Source of the DNA: Phaeocystidibacter luteus
GTDB taxonomy: Bacteria > Bacteroidota > Bacteroidia > Flavobacteriales > Schleiferiaceae
DNA length: 64,000 nucleotides
Assembly (NCBI RefSeq): GCF_008933115.1
Contig: NZ_WBVO01000007.1
Coordinates: 115,007 to 179,006 of the forward strand
Direction: 5' to 3'
How positions within the stretch are numbered: position 1 is the first letter of the stretch; every line of letters starts with the position of its first letter. The notes beneath the pieces were generated by a model that made no database searches, was not told where the DNA came from, and was given only the letters and a program-made list of their open reading frames with translations. Shown piece by piece: positions 51,355 to 61,453 of the stretch. A program made the position numbers and the translations under genes.

Positions 51355-51860
51355 GAAAGAAGCGCTTTAATCTTTTCTGAATATTGATAGGAGAACGATT
51401 GAATCGATTCAGCATACATGCGGCATTGCCACCACTCTTTCTCTATACTCGCTCCTATTTTTTGATAGAATTCTACCGCCGGAGTGTTCCAGTCAAGAAC
51501 CTCCCACCCCAGTCTTCTACACCCTCTTTCCGCTGCCGTAGCAATGATAGCTTCGAGAAGCATGCGTCCAATTCCGTAGCCTCGGTGCTCTTTTTCAACG
51601 ATTAAATCTTCGAGATGAATGTAGGGACCCTTCCAAGTGCTGTACCGTTCATAAAACAGTGCCATTCCAACGGTCTTTCCATCCAGATCGGCAAGAAAAA
51701 CTTCGAATTTGCTGGCTTCATAATCGCGTACCAAATCATCCTCCGTAACCTCAACGGCATCGGGCTCTCGCTCGTAAACAGCTAATAATTGAATCAGATG
51801 AAGAACGGATGACATATCCGTTGCAGCGGCGCGCCTTAGCTCAATGCGGGTTGATTCCAT
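51351..51860 (-). CDS. GNAT-family N-acetyltransferase
   Basis: 169 residues, a GCN5-like acetyltransferase using acetyl-CoA. Seen: MALFYERYSTWKGPYIHLEDLIVEKEHRGYGIGRMLLEAI, containing the acetyl-CoA motif RGYGIG, and WEVLDWNTPAVEFYQKIGA near 120-140. The W..YIHLEDL pattern recalls diamine (spermidine/thialysine) acetyltransferases. Placed between lysA and lysC with a 25-bp overlap with lysA and a 4-bp overlap with lysC, so a lysine-related substrate is plausible but only inferred. Confidence 0.82.
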   Translation of the reverse strand: MESTRIELRRAAATDMSSVLHLIQLLAVYEREPDAVEVTEDDLVRDYEASKFEVFLADLDGKTVGMALFYERYSTWKGPYIHLEDLIVEKEHRGYGIGRMLLEAIIATAAERGCRRLGWEVLDWNTPAVEFYQKIGASIEKEWWQCRMYAESIQSFSYQYSEKIKALLS

Positions 51861-53080
51861 TGTACTTCTATCTGATCGCGCAGAAGATCTTGAACTTCTT
51901 GTCTTCGTCGAATCAAGTGGAACTGTCCGTTGTGATGAAAGACCTCCGCGGGTAAGCGTCGGCTGTTATAGTTACTCGCCATCGACATCACATAGGCTCC
52001 GGCATTTTTAAATGCCAGGATATCACCTTGACGGACTTCCGGAAGTGGTCGATCCCACGCGAAAGTGTCTGTCTCACAAATGTAACCGACTACAGAATAA
52101 ATACGCTGTTTCCCGTCGGGATTTGTGAGATTTTCAATGTGATGATACGAATCGTAGAACATGGGACGGATGAAGTGATTTAGACCACTGTCAACACCAA
52201 CGAATACAGTGCTGGTAGTTTGCTTTATCACTTGCGCAGTGGTAAGGAACGTTCCCGCTTCTGACACGAGGAACTTACCGGGCTCAAAGATGAGCTCAAG
52301 TTCACGTCCATACTCCTCGCAAAAGTTTGCAAAGAGGTCACACATCTGTTCGCCCAACTCTTCAATGTTGGTTTCTAGGTCGTCTGGACGATAAGCCACC
52401 TTGAAGCCCGAACCAAAATCAACGTATTCAAGATGTGGGAAATCGAGGGCGAGATCCAATAAGATCTGTGCTCCGCGCAAGAATACTTCAACGTCAAGGA
52501 TCTCGCTCCCCGTGTGCATATGCAATCCATCAATGCGCAAGTTGTAGTGATCTACTATGCGATGTAGATGACGCATTTGATGAACTGAAATTCCAAACTT
52601 ACTGTCGATATGACCCGTAGAAATCTTTGAATTCCCTCCCGCCAAAATATGCGGGTTGATGCGAATGCCCACAGGAACTCTATCTCCATAGATAGCCCCG
52701 AGTTCTTCAAGAACTGTGAGGTTATCTACGTTGATATGTACGCCTAATCGGATCGCTTCCTCGTACTCGGCGAGTCCAACACTGTTGGGTGTGAAGAGGA
52801 TATCTTGAGGGGCAAATCCGGCGTGTAGTGCAAGTTGTACTTCCTCAATCGAAACAGCGTCGAAACCAGCACCCAATTCATGGATGTATCTCCAAACATT
52901 GATATTATTCAAAGATTTACCCGCAAAGTGAATTCGCGTTGCACAACGTTTAAAGGCGCTGCGCAAACGATGATATTGACGGTCGATTACCGCCGAATCA
53001 TAAACAAATAGCGGTGAACCGTGCTCTTGCACTAGCTGCGCCGCCATCTTTGCGTTCCATTCAATTGCTTGCTGACTCAT
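51836..53080 (-). CDS. lysA: Diaminopimelate decarboxylase
   Basis: PLP fold-type III enzyme that makes lysine from meso-diaminopimelate. 414 residues. Seen: PLP lysine in HFAGKSLNN (K55), GAGFDAVSIEEVQLAL near 72, HMHTGSEI near 192, VDFGSGFKV near 222, FEPGKFLVSEAG near 268, and the cross-subunit cysteine in GYICETDTFA near 335. Length normal. First gene of the minus-strand lysA-GNAT-lysC unit, with a good promoter upstream. Confidence 0.93.
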   Translation of the reverse strand: MSQQAIEWNAKMAAQLVQEHGSPLFVYDSAVIDRQYHRLRSAFKRCATRIHFAGKSLNNINVWRYIHELGAGFDAVSIEEVQLALHAGFAPQDILFTPNSVGLAEYEEAIRLGVHINVDNLTVLEELGAIYGDRVPVGIRINPHILAGGNSKISTGHIDSKFGISVHQMRHLHRIVDHYNLRIDGLHMHTGSEILDVEVFLRGAQILLDLALDFPHLEYVDFGSGFKVAYRPDDLETNIEELGEQMCDLFANFCEEYGRELELIFEPGKFLVSEAGTFLTTAQVIKQTTSTVFVGVDSGLNHFIRPMFYDSYHHIENLTNPDGKQRIYSVVGYICETDTFAWDRPLPEVRQGDILAFKNAGAYVMSMASNYNSRRLPAEVFHHNGQFHLIRRRQEVQDLLRDQIEVQWNQPALS

Positions 53081-53103
53081 TCTCTGTCATGATTTTAGGG
53101 CTG

Positions 53104-53111
53104 CAAATGTA
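53104..53111 (-). promoter_or_regulatory. -7 box TACATTTG of the lysA operon, minus strand
   Basis: TAnnTTTG match with a TTG 20 bp further upstream (-33 position), 23 bp before the lysA ATG. Confidence 0.7.
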
Positions 53112-53252
53112 AATCGACAAATAGCCTTGCACAACCTTTTTCAACTCGTTGAACTATTTTATAACATTCTGTACTATTTTTAACAAGTCCAAGGAATGAA
53201 TTCGATAGCCATCTCCTCTTGCGGCGACGATGTTCAATTCCCCAAGCATCGC

Positions 53253-53260
53253 TATCTTTG
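53253..53260 (+). promoter_or_regulatory. -7 box TATCTTTG before fbp
   Basis: TAnnTTTG match 22 bp before ATG 53283. It shows the longer fbp frame from 53196 is not translated. Confidence 0.7.
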
Positions 53261-53282
53261 TCGAGCTCAGAAAAATCCCGTC

Positions 53283-54293
53283 ATGAACAGACCCGTAACT
53301 CTTGGAGAATTCATTGTAGAAAAACAAAGCGAATTCCCATACGCCACAGGCGAACTCTCGCAACTCCTTACTTCTATCCGACTTGCTGCAAAAGTGGTTA
53401 ACCGCGAAATCAACAAAGCCGGATTGGCTGACATTCTCGGGGCCATCGGTTCTGAAAATGTACAGGGTGAGAATCAGATGAAGCTAGATGTATTCGCGAA
53501 CGACACTTTTATCAACGCCATGCGCGCTATGGGTGAGGTTTGCGGTGTAGGCAGCGAAGAACTCGAAGACTTCATCAGCTTCAATGACGAGATTCACAAA
53601 GAAGCCAAATACGTGGTTTTGATGGATCCTCTCGACGGATCATCGAATATCGACGTGAACGTTTCCGTAGGTACCATCTTCTCTATCTACCGACGTGTTA
53701 CTCCAGTGGGAACACCCGTTCAGCTAGAAGATTTCCTACAGCCAGGAAACAAGCAAGTGGCCGCAGGGTATGTGGTTTACGGATCATCTACCATGTTGGT
53801 ATATACTACAGGTCATGGCGTAAACGGATTCACGCTCGACCCTTCAATTGGCGTGTTCTGCCTATCGCATCCGAACATGTGTATTCCAGAAGAAGGAAAA
53901 ATATACTCTGTAAACGAAGGAAACTATGCGCACTTCCACGGGGGCGTAAAGAAATATATCAAGTATTGTCAGGAAGTGGATGAGTCGACCAACCGCCCGT
54001 ACACTTCACGATACATCGGTTCCCTTGTTTCCGACTTCCACAGAAACTTGTTGAAAGGTGGAATTTATATCTACCCGACGGGAACAAAAGCCCCGAAAGG
54101 AAAGTTACGCTTGCTATATGAATGTAATCCGTTGGCCATGATTGCCGAACAGGCAGGTGGAAAAGCCAGCGATGGAATCAATAGAATCTTGGATATCCAG
54201 CCAGAGGAGCTTCACCAGCGTGTGCCTTATTTCATTGGATCACCCAAAATGGTAGAAACTGCCGAGGCCTTTATCCGAGCCGAAGAGCACTAA
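53283..54293 (+). CDS. fbp: Fructose-1,6-bisphosphatase class I
   Basis: Gluconeogenic phosphatase, metal dependent, cytoplasmic. 336 residues from this ATG. Seen: metal site [26 protein letters not shown] near residues 110-135, [11 protein letters not shown] near 167, the [19 protein letters not shown] block near 250, and the sugar-phosphate site [26 protein letters not shown] near 275-300. mfd starts 3 bp after the stop. Confidence 0.95.
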   Translation: MNRPVTLGEFIVEKQSEFPYATGELSQLLTSIRLAAKVVNREINKAGLADILGAIGSENVQGENQMKLDVFANDTFINAMRAMGEVCGVGSEELEDFISFNDEIHKEAKYVVLMDPLDGSSNIDVNVSVGTIFSIYRRVTPVGTPVQLEDFLQPGNKQVAAGYVVYGSSTMLVYTTGHGVNGFTLDPSIGVFCLSHPNMCIPEEGKIYSVNEGNYAHFHGGVKKYIKYCQEVDESTNRPYTSRYIGSLVSDFHRNLLKGGIYIYPTGTKAPKGKLRLLYECNPLAMIAEQAGGKASDGINRILDIQPEELHQRVPYFIGSPKMVETAEAFIRAEEH

Positions 54294-54296
54294 AAT

Positions 54297-57200
54297 TTGA
54301 ACGCGAAAGATATACTCTCGCTTTACGCCGAAAATGAAACTGTACAACAGTGGATTTCACTGCTCCGAGACACCCCCAGTGGTAACGCTCTCGGACTAGA
54401 CGGCGTACCCGGATCCCTCCTTTCTGTCATTGCCGCAACCTCTTATGTCTCCGATGATAAGCCTCTGCTTCTCGTTCTAACAGACAAAGAAGAAGCCGCC
54501 TATATCCTAAACGACCTCGAGAAGCTCGTCAAGGACCGCGACGTGCTATTCTATCCAGGTTCGTATCGCCGACCTTACGAAGTCGATGGCACGAACAACT
54601 CCAACGTTCTCCTACGAGCAGAAGTGCTGAACCGCATCTCGAATCGCAGAAAAGCTCCGTTGATGGTGTCCTATGCCGAAGCCCTCTTCGAGCAAGTCAT
54701 CACCAAAAAGGAACTGCGCGCCAATACACTTCAGGTAAAGGTTGGAGAAAAACTAGGTGTTGATTTTTTAAATGAAACCCTATTCGCATATCATTTCGAA
54801 AGAGTTGATTTCGTCACCGACCCCGGACAATTTAGTATCCGAGGCGGTATAGCCGACGTATTCAGCTTTGCACACGATCACCCGGTTCGAATTGAGTTCT
54901 TTGGTGATGAAGTGGAATCCATCCGAACATTCGATGTAGAAACGCAACTTTCCATCGAGCAAATAAAGCGGATGGAAATAGTGCCAAACGTTGAAAACAA
55001 AAAGGTACTTGAATCGCGTGAGAGCTTCCTGGAGTACATTCCAGAAAAGACCTCCGTTTGGGTTAAGGATATCAGCACTACAGGGCAAATACTCGACAAA
55101 CTCTACGCCAAGGCAGAGGAAATATTTGCGACACTTTCTACCGATATCAAGCATTACAAACCGTACGAAATGTTCCTCCGAGGCGAGGATTTCAAGCGCA
55201 ACTTGGAAGCTTATACAGTCGTGGAGTTCGGAGCAAAAACTCACCCCGTTCGCGAACGGATACAGTTCAACGCCCAGCCTCAACCTAGTTTCAACAAGAA
55301 TTTTGATCTCTTAAAGGACACGTTGAATGCCAACAGTTCTAAGGAGATGACGAACCATATTCTATGTGGAAGTCAGCAGCAAATTGAGCGCTTCCACTCT
55401 ATTTTCGAAGACCTCGAAGCCGATGTGAAATTCACCCCCATTCTCGGTGCCCTGCATGAGGGATGGGATGATCCAGATCGGAAATTGGCATTCTACACCG
55501 ATCACCAAATCTTTGAACGATATCAACGCTTTAGGTTAAAAACCGGCTTTGAGAAAAAGCAAAGCATCACGCTCAAAGAACTGAACAGCCTTCAGTACGG
55601 CGACTTTGTAACACACATCGATCATGGAATCGGGAAGTTTGGCGGACTGCAGAAAATTGATGTCAATGGAAAGACTCAAGAAGCCATCAAGCTCATTTAT
55701 CGAGACAGTGATGTGCTCTACATTTCCATTCACTCACTTCACAAAATTTCGAAGTACAATTCGAAAGATGGCGTCGCGCCAGTTGTGCATAAGCTCGGTT
55801 CACCCGCATGGAGCAACCTGAAGAATAAGACAAAACGAAAGGTCAAGGAAATTGCCTACGACCTCATTCAGCTCTACGCAAAGCGAAGGAGCGCCGAAGG
55901 TTTCTCATTCTCGCCCGACAGCTACTTACAGCACGAGTTAGAAGCTTCATTCTTATACGAGGACACGCCTGATCAGTTCAAGGCGACCCAAGATGTGAAG
56001 GCCGACATGGAGAAAACCATTCCAATGGATCGTCTAGTTTGCGGCGACGTTGGATTCGGCAAAACCGAGGTGGCCATTCGCGCGGCATTCAAAGCGGCAG
56101 CTGATGGAAAACAAGTTGCGGTTCTCGTCCCAACAACCATTCTCGCTTTCCAGCACCACAAGACTTTCTCAGAGCGACTTAAAGATTTTCCCGTTCGGGT
56201 GGATTACCTGAATCGATTCAAAAGCACGGGCAAAACACGCCAGACTTTGAAAGATCTTGAAGAAGGAAAGGTGGACATCATAATCGGCACCCATAGATTG
56301 GTAGGGAAAGATGTGAAGTTTAAGGACCTAGGCCTTCTCATTATTGATGAGGAACAGAAATTTGGTGTTTCCGTAAAAGATAAGCTGAAGACCTTGCGCG
56401 TGAATGTCGATACGCTCACCCTTACCGCCACCCCAATCCCGAGAACACTTCAATTCTCATTGATGGCGGCGCGCGACTTGAGCGTAATTAACACTCCTCC
56501 TCCAAATCGCCAGCCTATTGAGACCGAAATTGTCGGCTTCAACGAAGACGTCATCCGCGATTCCATTATGTATGAGGTGAGTCGAGGTGGACAAGTATTC
56601 TTCATTCACAATCGAATTCAGAATATTCGTGAGGTAGCTGGAACATTACAAAGGCTCTGTCCCGATGTGCGCTTTGGCATCGGACATGGTCAAATGGAGG
56701 GCAAGAAACTCGAAGATCTCATGCTGCGCTTTATGGAAGGCGAGTTTGATGTCCTCGTTAGTACAACTATCATCGAAAGTGGACTTGACGTTCCGAATGC
56801 GAATACCATCATTATTAATCACGCGCAGAACTTTGGATTGAGTGACCTTCACCAGATGCGTGGGCGTGTTGGACGAAGCAACAAGAAAGCATTCTGTAAA
56901 CTCATCGCTCCGCCGTTGGGAAGTCTTCCAGATGAGTCCCGGAAACGACTTAGAGCCATTGAGCAATTCTCCGATTTGGGAAGCGGTTTCAAGATTGCCC
57001 TTCGTGACTTGGAGATTCGCGGTGCAGGCGACATGCTAGGAGCTGAACAGTCTGGCTTCATTACCGACATGGGTATCGAAGCGTATCAAAAAATTCTCGC
57101 CGAAGCCGTAGAAGAACTGAAAGAAACTGAGTTCAAAGACCTCTATAACGAGGAGTTGAAAGAGGGCAAATACGTCAAAGAATGTCAGCTTGATACCGAT

Positions 57201-57665
57201 CTCGAACTTCTCATTCCCGACAATTACGTCAACAATATTGAGGAGCGACTCCGCTTGTATCAAGATCTCGACAGCTTTGAGACCGAGCAGGAACTCCAAG
57301 ATTTCCGCGAGGGACTAGAAGACCGTTTTGGCGAACTTCCACGTGAAGTGGACGACCTCATCACATCTATGCACTTGCGTTGGATGGGGCAAAAACTTGG
57401 CTTTGAAAAGATCGTATTGAAGATGGGCAAGTTCATCGGATACTTCCTATCGAAACCAGAAAGCGAATACTTCGAATCACCGATTTTCCACAGCATGCTG
57501 GCCTTTACTGCACAACAGCACAAGCGTGCTCAAATGAAGCAACGCAAGGATAGATTGAGCCTGGTAATCAACAAAGTAGAAACCATCTCGGACGCTATGG
57601 AATTGCTTCAACCGTTGATTCCACAAGAGATGGTGATGGAAAAAACTTCAAGCGAAAACCAATGA
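54297..57665 (+). CDS. mfd: Transcription-repair coupling factor
   Basis: ATP-driven translocase that removes stalled RNA polymerase and recruits UvrABC. 1122 residues, close to E. coli Mfd (1148). Domain order: UvrB-like N-terminal module (about 1-330, with DVLFYPGSYRRPYE), RNA-polymerase-interacting CarD-like domain (YGDFVTHIDHGIGKFGG near 434), RecG-like helicase with Walker A GDVGFGKTE near 585, DEEQ box LLIIDEEQKFGV near 684, LTATPIPRTLQF near 710 and MRGRVGRSNKKAF near 855, then a C-terminal TRCF domain. The start is TTG 54297; no suitable ATG exists. Confidence 0.95.
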   Translation: MNAKDILSLYAENETVQQWISLLRDTPSGNALGLDGVPGSLLSVIAATSYVSDDKPLLLVLTDKEEAAYILNDLEKLVKDRDVLFYPGSYRRPYEVDGTNNSNVLLRAEVLNRISNRRKAPLMVSYAEALFEQVITKKELRANTLQVKVGEKLGVDFLNETLFAYHFERVDFVTDPGQFSIRGGIADVFSFAHDHPVRIEFFGDEVESIRTFDVETQLSIEQIKRMEIVPNVENKKVLESRESFLEYIPEKTSVWVKDISTTGQILDKLYAKAEEIFATLSTDIKHYKPYEMFLRGEDFKRNLEAYTVVEFGAKTHPVRERIQFNAQPQPSFNKNFDLLKDTLNANSSKEMTNHILCGSQQQIERFHSIFEDLEADVKFTPILGALHEGWDDPDRKLAFYTDHQIFERYQRFRLKTGFEKKQSITLKELNSLQYGDFVTHIDHGIGKFGGLQKIDVNGKTQEAIKLIYRDSDVLYISIHSLHKISKYNSKDGVAPVVHKLGSPAWSNLKNKTKRKVKEIAYDLIQLYAKRRSAEGFSFSPDSYLQHELEASFLYEDTPDQFKATQDVKADMEKTIPMDRLVCGDVGFGKTEVAIRAAFKAAADGKQVAVLVPTTILAFQHHKTFSERLKDFPVRVDYLNRFKSTGKTRQTLKDLEEGKVDIIIGTHRLVGKDVKFKDLGLLIIDEEQKFGVSVKDKLKTLRVNVDTLTLTATPIPRTLQFSLMAARDLSVINTPPPNRQPIETEIVGFNEDVIRDSIMYEVSRGGQVFFIHNRIQNIREVAGTLQRLCPDVRFGIGHGQMEGKKLEDLMLRFMEGEFDVLVSTTIIESGLDVPNANTIIINHAQNFGLSDLHQMRGRVGRSNKKAFCKLIAPPLGSLPDESRKRLRAIEQFSDLGSGFKIALRDLEIRGAGDMLGAEQSGFITDMGIEAYQKILAEAVEELKETEFKDLYNEELKEGKYVKECQLDTDLELLIPDNYVNNIEERLRLYQDLDSFETEQELQDFREGLEDRFGELPREVDDLITSMHLRWMGQKLGFEKIVLKMGKFIGYFLSKPESEYFESPIFHSMLAFTAQQHKRAQMKQRKDRLSLVINKVETISDAMELLQPLIPQEMVMEKTSSENQ

Positions 57666-58243
57666 ATCAGCAGGAATTTGCACGTCGTCTAAAGGAGCAG
57701 ATTCTTCAGCTTCAAAAGGAAGTAGAGAACGCCTTTTACTTTATGGAAGCTGAAGAGCTCAACATGAAGCCAAGCGAAAAATCTTGGAGCATCCTGCAAT
57801 GTATCGAGCACCTCAATCTCACCAACGCCTATTACGTAAAGGCGGTAAATCGTGCTATTGCCAAAAACACCTATCCAGATGCCTCAACCGAATCTTATAA
57901 GATGGGCACCTGGGGTAAATTCATGACCGAAGCCATGCGTCCAAAAGGAGGTAACATTCGGTGGAAGATGAAAACCTTCCAAAAACTTCGTCCCCTTAAC
58001 GAGGTAAACCCTAAGGCTCGACTTGTAGAACACGTGGTTTTCGAAAAATTCAATGAGGACATGTCCGCCTTACTCGCTGCTCTAGAAGACGCACCAAAAG
58101 CCCCTTGGAAGAAGGTGAAAATCAAGACCTTACTCGGCGGTATGCTCAAATTAAGACTTGGTGATGCTATTGCCTTTGTGATTGCTCACTCGCAGCGACA
58201 TGTTGAACAGGCAATGAAAGTGAAGCGAGCCATGCACGGATAA
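57662..58243 (+). CDS. DinB-superfamily protein
   Basis: 193-residue four-helix-bundle protein of the DinB/YfiT group: KPSEKSWSILQCIEHLNLTNAYYVKAVNRAI near 38-68 with a first putative metal His (EHL), and a C-terminal VIAHSQRHVEQAMKVK with HSQRH, the usual second and third histidine ligands. Such proteins are metal-dependent thiol transferases or hydrolases; the substrate is unknown. It overlaps mfd by ATGA, so it is cotranslated with a repair gene, although most DinB-fold proteins are not repair enzymes. Confidence 0.82.
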   Translation: MNQQEFARRLKEQILQLQKEVENAFYFMEAEELNMKPSEKSWSILQCIEHLNLTNAYYVKAVNRAIAKNTYPDASTESYKMGTWGKFMTEAMRPKGGNIRWKMKTFQKLRPLNEVNPKARLVEHVVFEKFNEDMSALLAALEDAPKAPWKKVKIKTLLGGMLKLRLGDAIAFVIAHSQRHVEQAMKVKRAMHG

Positions 58244-58290
58244 CTTGTTGAATGCCGATTCTATGGCTACCTTAGGGACCATAACCAATA

Positions 58291-59223
58291 ATGACTATGG
58301 ATTCCCTATTAGAAGCCATCGAGATCAACAAGAGCTACGAAGGTCATCGTGCTCTTTCTGATTTAAGCATACAGATCCCACGCGGGAGCATATACGGTTT
58401 GCTCGGTCCCAACGGAGCCGGTAAGACAAGCTTCATTCGAATCATCAATCAAATTACAGCGCCAGATTCTGGTAAAATCTTGTTCGACGGTCATCCGCTG
58501 AAACCGGCAGACATCGCTCGAATTGGCTATTTACCTGAAGAGAGAGGACTCTACAAAAAGATGACTGTAGGCGAACAGGCCCTCTATCTTTGTCGGCTTA
58601 AGGGCTTAAGTCAGAACGACGCCAAAACTCGATTGAAAGAATGGTTCGAACGGTTCGAAATTGAATCGTGGTGGAACAAGAAGATTGAAGAATTGAGCAA
58701 GGGCATGGCCCAAAAGGTTCAGTTCATTGTCACCGTTTTGCACAAGCCCGACTTGCTAATTTTCGACGAACCATTCACGGGATTCGACCCCATTAACACC
58801 GAATTGATCAAGTCGGAGATTCGTCGGCTCAACAAAGAAGGTGCGACTATCATTTTCTCCACACACCGAATGGAGAGTGTGGAAGAGATTTGTGACCACA
58901 TCACGCTCATAAACAAGTCGAAAAAGGTATTGGAAGGCCCATTGAAAAAAGTGCGCGACGACTTTAGGACCAATACGTTTAAGATAGCTTACACGGGAGA
59001 TGCCGAAAAGGTGACCTCAACGATTTCTCAGAACTTTGAGTTGATTGATGATCACGCATGGCACGACCATCGCGAGGCAACGGTGAAACTTCCAGAGGGA
59101 ACGGCACCGAATGCTCTCTTGCAATCAGTTCTCCCAATCGCGGTAGTAGATCACTTTGAAGAAGTAATTCCAAGCGTAAATGACATTTTCATCCGCATGG
59201 TTCAAAAAGGCTCAGCATCATGA
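58291..59223 (+). CDS. ABC-2-type transporter ATP-binding protein
   Basis: 310-residue ATPase of an export-type ABC transporter. Seen: Walker A GLLGPNGAGKTSF near residue 37, LPEERGLYKKMTVGEQ near 80-95, signature ELSKGMAQKVQF near 135, Walker B DLLIFDEPFTGFDP near 154, and the H-loop FSTHRMESVEEI near 190. About 90 C-terminal residues form the regulatory DUF4162-type tail seen in NatA-like proteins. Partner permease overlaps by 4 nt. The substrate is unknown; Na+ or drug export is typical for this group. Confidence 0.9.
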   Translation: MTMDSLLEAIEINKSYEGHRALSDLSIQIPRGSIYGLLGPNGAGKTSFIRIINQITAPDSGKILFDGHPLKPADIARIGYLPEERGLYKKMTVGEQALYLCRLKGLSQNDAKTRLKEWFERFEIESWWNKKIEELSKGMAQKVQFIVTVLHKPDLLIFDEPFTGFDPINTELIKSEIRRLNKEGATIIFSTHRMESVEEICDHITLINKSKKVLEGPLKKVRDDFRTNTFKIAYTGDAEKVTSTISQNFELIDDHAWHDHREATVKLPEGTAPNALLQSVLPIAVVDHFEEVIPSVNDIFIRMVQKGSAS

Positions 59224-60530
59224 ATAAGACTTGGCTAATTATCCGACGCGAATTCCTCAGTAGGGTTCGCAAGCGTTCTTTCCTTGTGATGACGCTGCTT
59301 GGTCCGATTCTATTTGGCGGACTTATGGTTGCTCCGGCACTTGTTGCGTCAATCCCAGACGGACCAAAGGGCATACTGATTCTGGATGAAAGCGGGTTGC
59401 TCTCTGAATCTGGAATTCAATCTGATGACAAACACGAGCTTCGCTATTTGCGTCCTTTGGAATACAATAAGGAATCTGCTCTAGCCCTACTGAAGGAAAA
59501 AGAAGAGTACGACGTGCTATTTCATGTACCGCTCAGTGAATCTGGGGATCCTGACTTTTGGAAGAGGAATGCCGCGCTTTATGGGAAAGAAGACGTTTCC
59601 TTGGGCCTTGAAAACTACGCTACGGACGTATTAGAAAAGGCCATCCTTGAGCATAAGCTCTTGGCCGAAAACGTAGACCCTGCGGTTGTGGCAAATGCTA
59701 GAACGAAAGTGGATTTAAAGACTTTCAATTTATCTGAAAGCGCTGAGCGTGAATCGGCTACAGAGATTAAAATCGTCGTTGGATATGCTGCTGGCTTCTT
59801 CATCTACATCTTCATTTTCCTGTACTCCGCCCAAATCATGCGAGGGGTTATTGAAGAGAAAACAAACCGAATCGTTGAAGTCCTAATCTCATCTGTTCGC
59901 CCATTCCAAATGATGATCGGAAAGATCTTCGGAATTGGTAGCGTGGGTGTTTTGCAATTCGCCATTTGGGTGATCTTGTCAATCGTCATCTTCCAAGTAG
60001 CGAGCTCGGCATTCTTGGATACTCAACTGGACCCTGAGCAGATTGCCGCTGGAGCTGAGGTTTCGACAAAAGGTTTCGACATCATTGGTCAGATTGAAAG
60101 CCTCCCGCTTTACACCATCCTATTTGGTTTCTTATTCTTCTTTGTTGGCGGTTACCTCCTCTATGGGGCGCTATTCGCTGCGGTGGGAGCTGCAGTAGAT
60201 TCAGAAACGGACACACAGCAGTTTATGGCGCCGTTGGCTATTCCTTTGGTGCTGGGGCTAATTGTAAGCTCCAACGTAATTGAAAACCCACATTCCGACT
60301 TGGCCTTTTGGTTCTCCGTAATTCCATTCACTTCGCCAATTGTTATGATGGTAAGGATTCCATTCGATGTTCCAGCTTGGGAACTCGCCTTAAGTATGGG
60401 AATGATGATCATAGGCTTCCTTGCGACCACCTGGTTTGCAGGAAGAATCTATAGAGTTGGCATCTTGATGTATGGCAAGAAAACCAGCTACAAAGAACTT
60501 TGGAAATGGATTCGATATAATCCTTCATAA
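59220..60530 (+). CDS. ABC-2-type transporter permease (NatB-like)
   Basis: 436-residue membrane partner of the upstream ATPase. One N-terminal helix (SFLVMTLLGPILFGGLMVAPALVA, about 21-44) is followed by a large extracytoplasmic domain of about 130 residues, then five or six helices (about 185-420) including the conserved GVIEEKTNRIVEVLISSVRPFQMMIGKIFGIG stretch. This layout matches NatB/YhaP-type exporters. It overlaps the ATPase by ATGA and the mscS gene by 1 nt. Confidence 0.88.
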   Translation: MNKTWLIIRREFLSRVRKRSFLVMTLLGPILFGGLMVAPALVASIPDGPKGILILDESGLLSESGIQSDDKHELRYLRPLEYNKESALALLKEKEEYDVLFHVPLSESGDPDFWKRNAALYGKEDVSLGLENYATDVLEKAILEHKLLAENVDPAVVANARTKVDLKTFNLSESAERESATEIKIVVGYAAGFFIYIFIFLYSAQIMRGVIEEKTNRIVEVLISSVRPFQMMIGKIFGIGSVGVLQFAIWVILSIVIFQVASSAFLDTQLDPEQIAAGAEVSTKGFDIIGQIESLPLYTILFGFLFFFVGGYLLYGALFAAVGAAVDSETDTQQFMAPLAIPLVLGLIVSSNVIENPHSDLAFWFSVIPFTSPIVMMVRIPFDVPAWELALSMGMMIIGFLATTWFAGRIYRVGILMYGKKTSYKELWKWIRYNPS

Positions 60531-61453
60531 TGGAAGAGGAAGTAAACAACAAGAGCGACTGGACGTCGTCCATCTCCGATATTCTAGGATGGTCGCTTGA
60601 CTTCTCCATTGGCGAGAGAAACTTCTCCATTTCGCTTTTGGATGTCTTGATGATTCTCGTCATCATCATCCTTACACGAATCATTATTTGGTCGATTAAA
60701 AAGGCCTTGAACACTCGTGTAACACACAACAAATTAGACAAGGGTAAGGCGTACGCCATCAAGCAGATTGTCACGTACCTCTTCTGGACCATATCCATCG
60801 TTTACATGTTGGATTATGTGGGCGTCAAGATCACAGCACTCCTCGTTGGTTCTACCGCTCTATTCGTAGGACTTGGACTTGGATTACAAGACACATTCAA
60901 AGACTTTGTAGCCGGCTTCGTCATCCTCATGGAGCGAACCGTTACCGTTGGGGATATCGTAGAAGTTGACGGTGTTATTGGCCGTGTACTCGAGGTAGGG
61001 CTTCGGACGACATTTGTTCAGACAAGAGATGATATCTATCTAATCATTCCGAACCAGAGATTGACGAATCAACAAGTCATTAACTGGAGTCAGAGCAAAC
61101 GAGTCACCCGCTTTTCTGTCTCGGTTGGAGTAGCCTACGGCTCAGACACCAAAAAGGTAAAAGAGCTGTTATTGGAGGCTGTGAAAGAGCACACTATGGT
61201 TGCAAAGAATCCTGACCCCATCGTCCACTTTAGAGATTTCGGGAACAGTTCATTGGATTTCATGGTGCATTTCTACAGCAGCAATTTATTCCGAATTGAA
61301 ACGGTGAAGAGCGATATCCGGTTTACGATCGATCAAAAGTTTAGGGAAAATGGAATTACGATTCCATTCCCGCAGCGCGACCTTTGGATAAGAAATTGGC
61401 AAGAAGCGGGAAGAGATGAAGCGCCGAAATCAACAAAAGAGACAGACGAATGA
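60530..61453 (+). CDS. Small-conductance mechanosensitive channel (MscS family)
   Basis: 307 residues. Three predicted helices: 38-55 (LLDVLMILVIIILTRIII), about 80-95, and the pore helix TALLVGSTALFVGLGLGLQDTFKDFVAGFVI near 105-135 with the Gly/Ala pattern of TM3. The beta domain follows with TVGDIVEVDGVIGRVLEVGLRTTFVQTRDD and IIPNQRLTNQQVINWS, both MscS signatures. It protects against osmotic downshift; inner membrane, heptamer in known members. Translation overlaps neighbours on both sides. Confidence 0.9.
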   Translation: MEEEVNNKSDWTSSISDILGWSLDFSIGERNFSISLLDVLMILVIIILTRIIIWSIKKALNTRVTHNKLDKGKAYAIKQIVTYLFWTISIVYMLDYVGVKITALLVGSTALFVGLGLGLQDTFKDFVAGFVILMERTVTVGDIVEVDGVIGRVLEVGLRTTFVQTRDDIYLIIPNQRLTNQQVINWSQSKRVTRFSVSVGVAYGSDTKKVKELLLEAVKEHTMVAKNPDPIVHFRDFGNSSLDFMVHFYSSNLFRIETVKSDIRFTIDQKFRENGITIPFPQRDLWIRNWQEAGRDEAPKSTKETDE

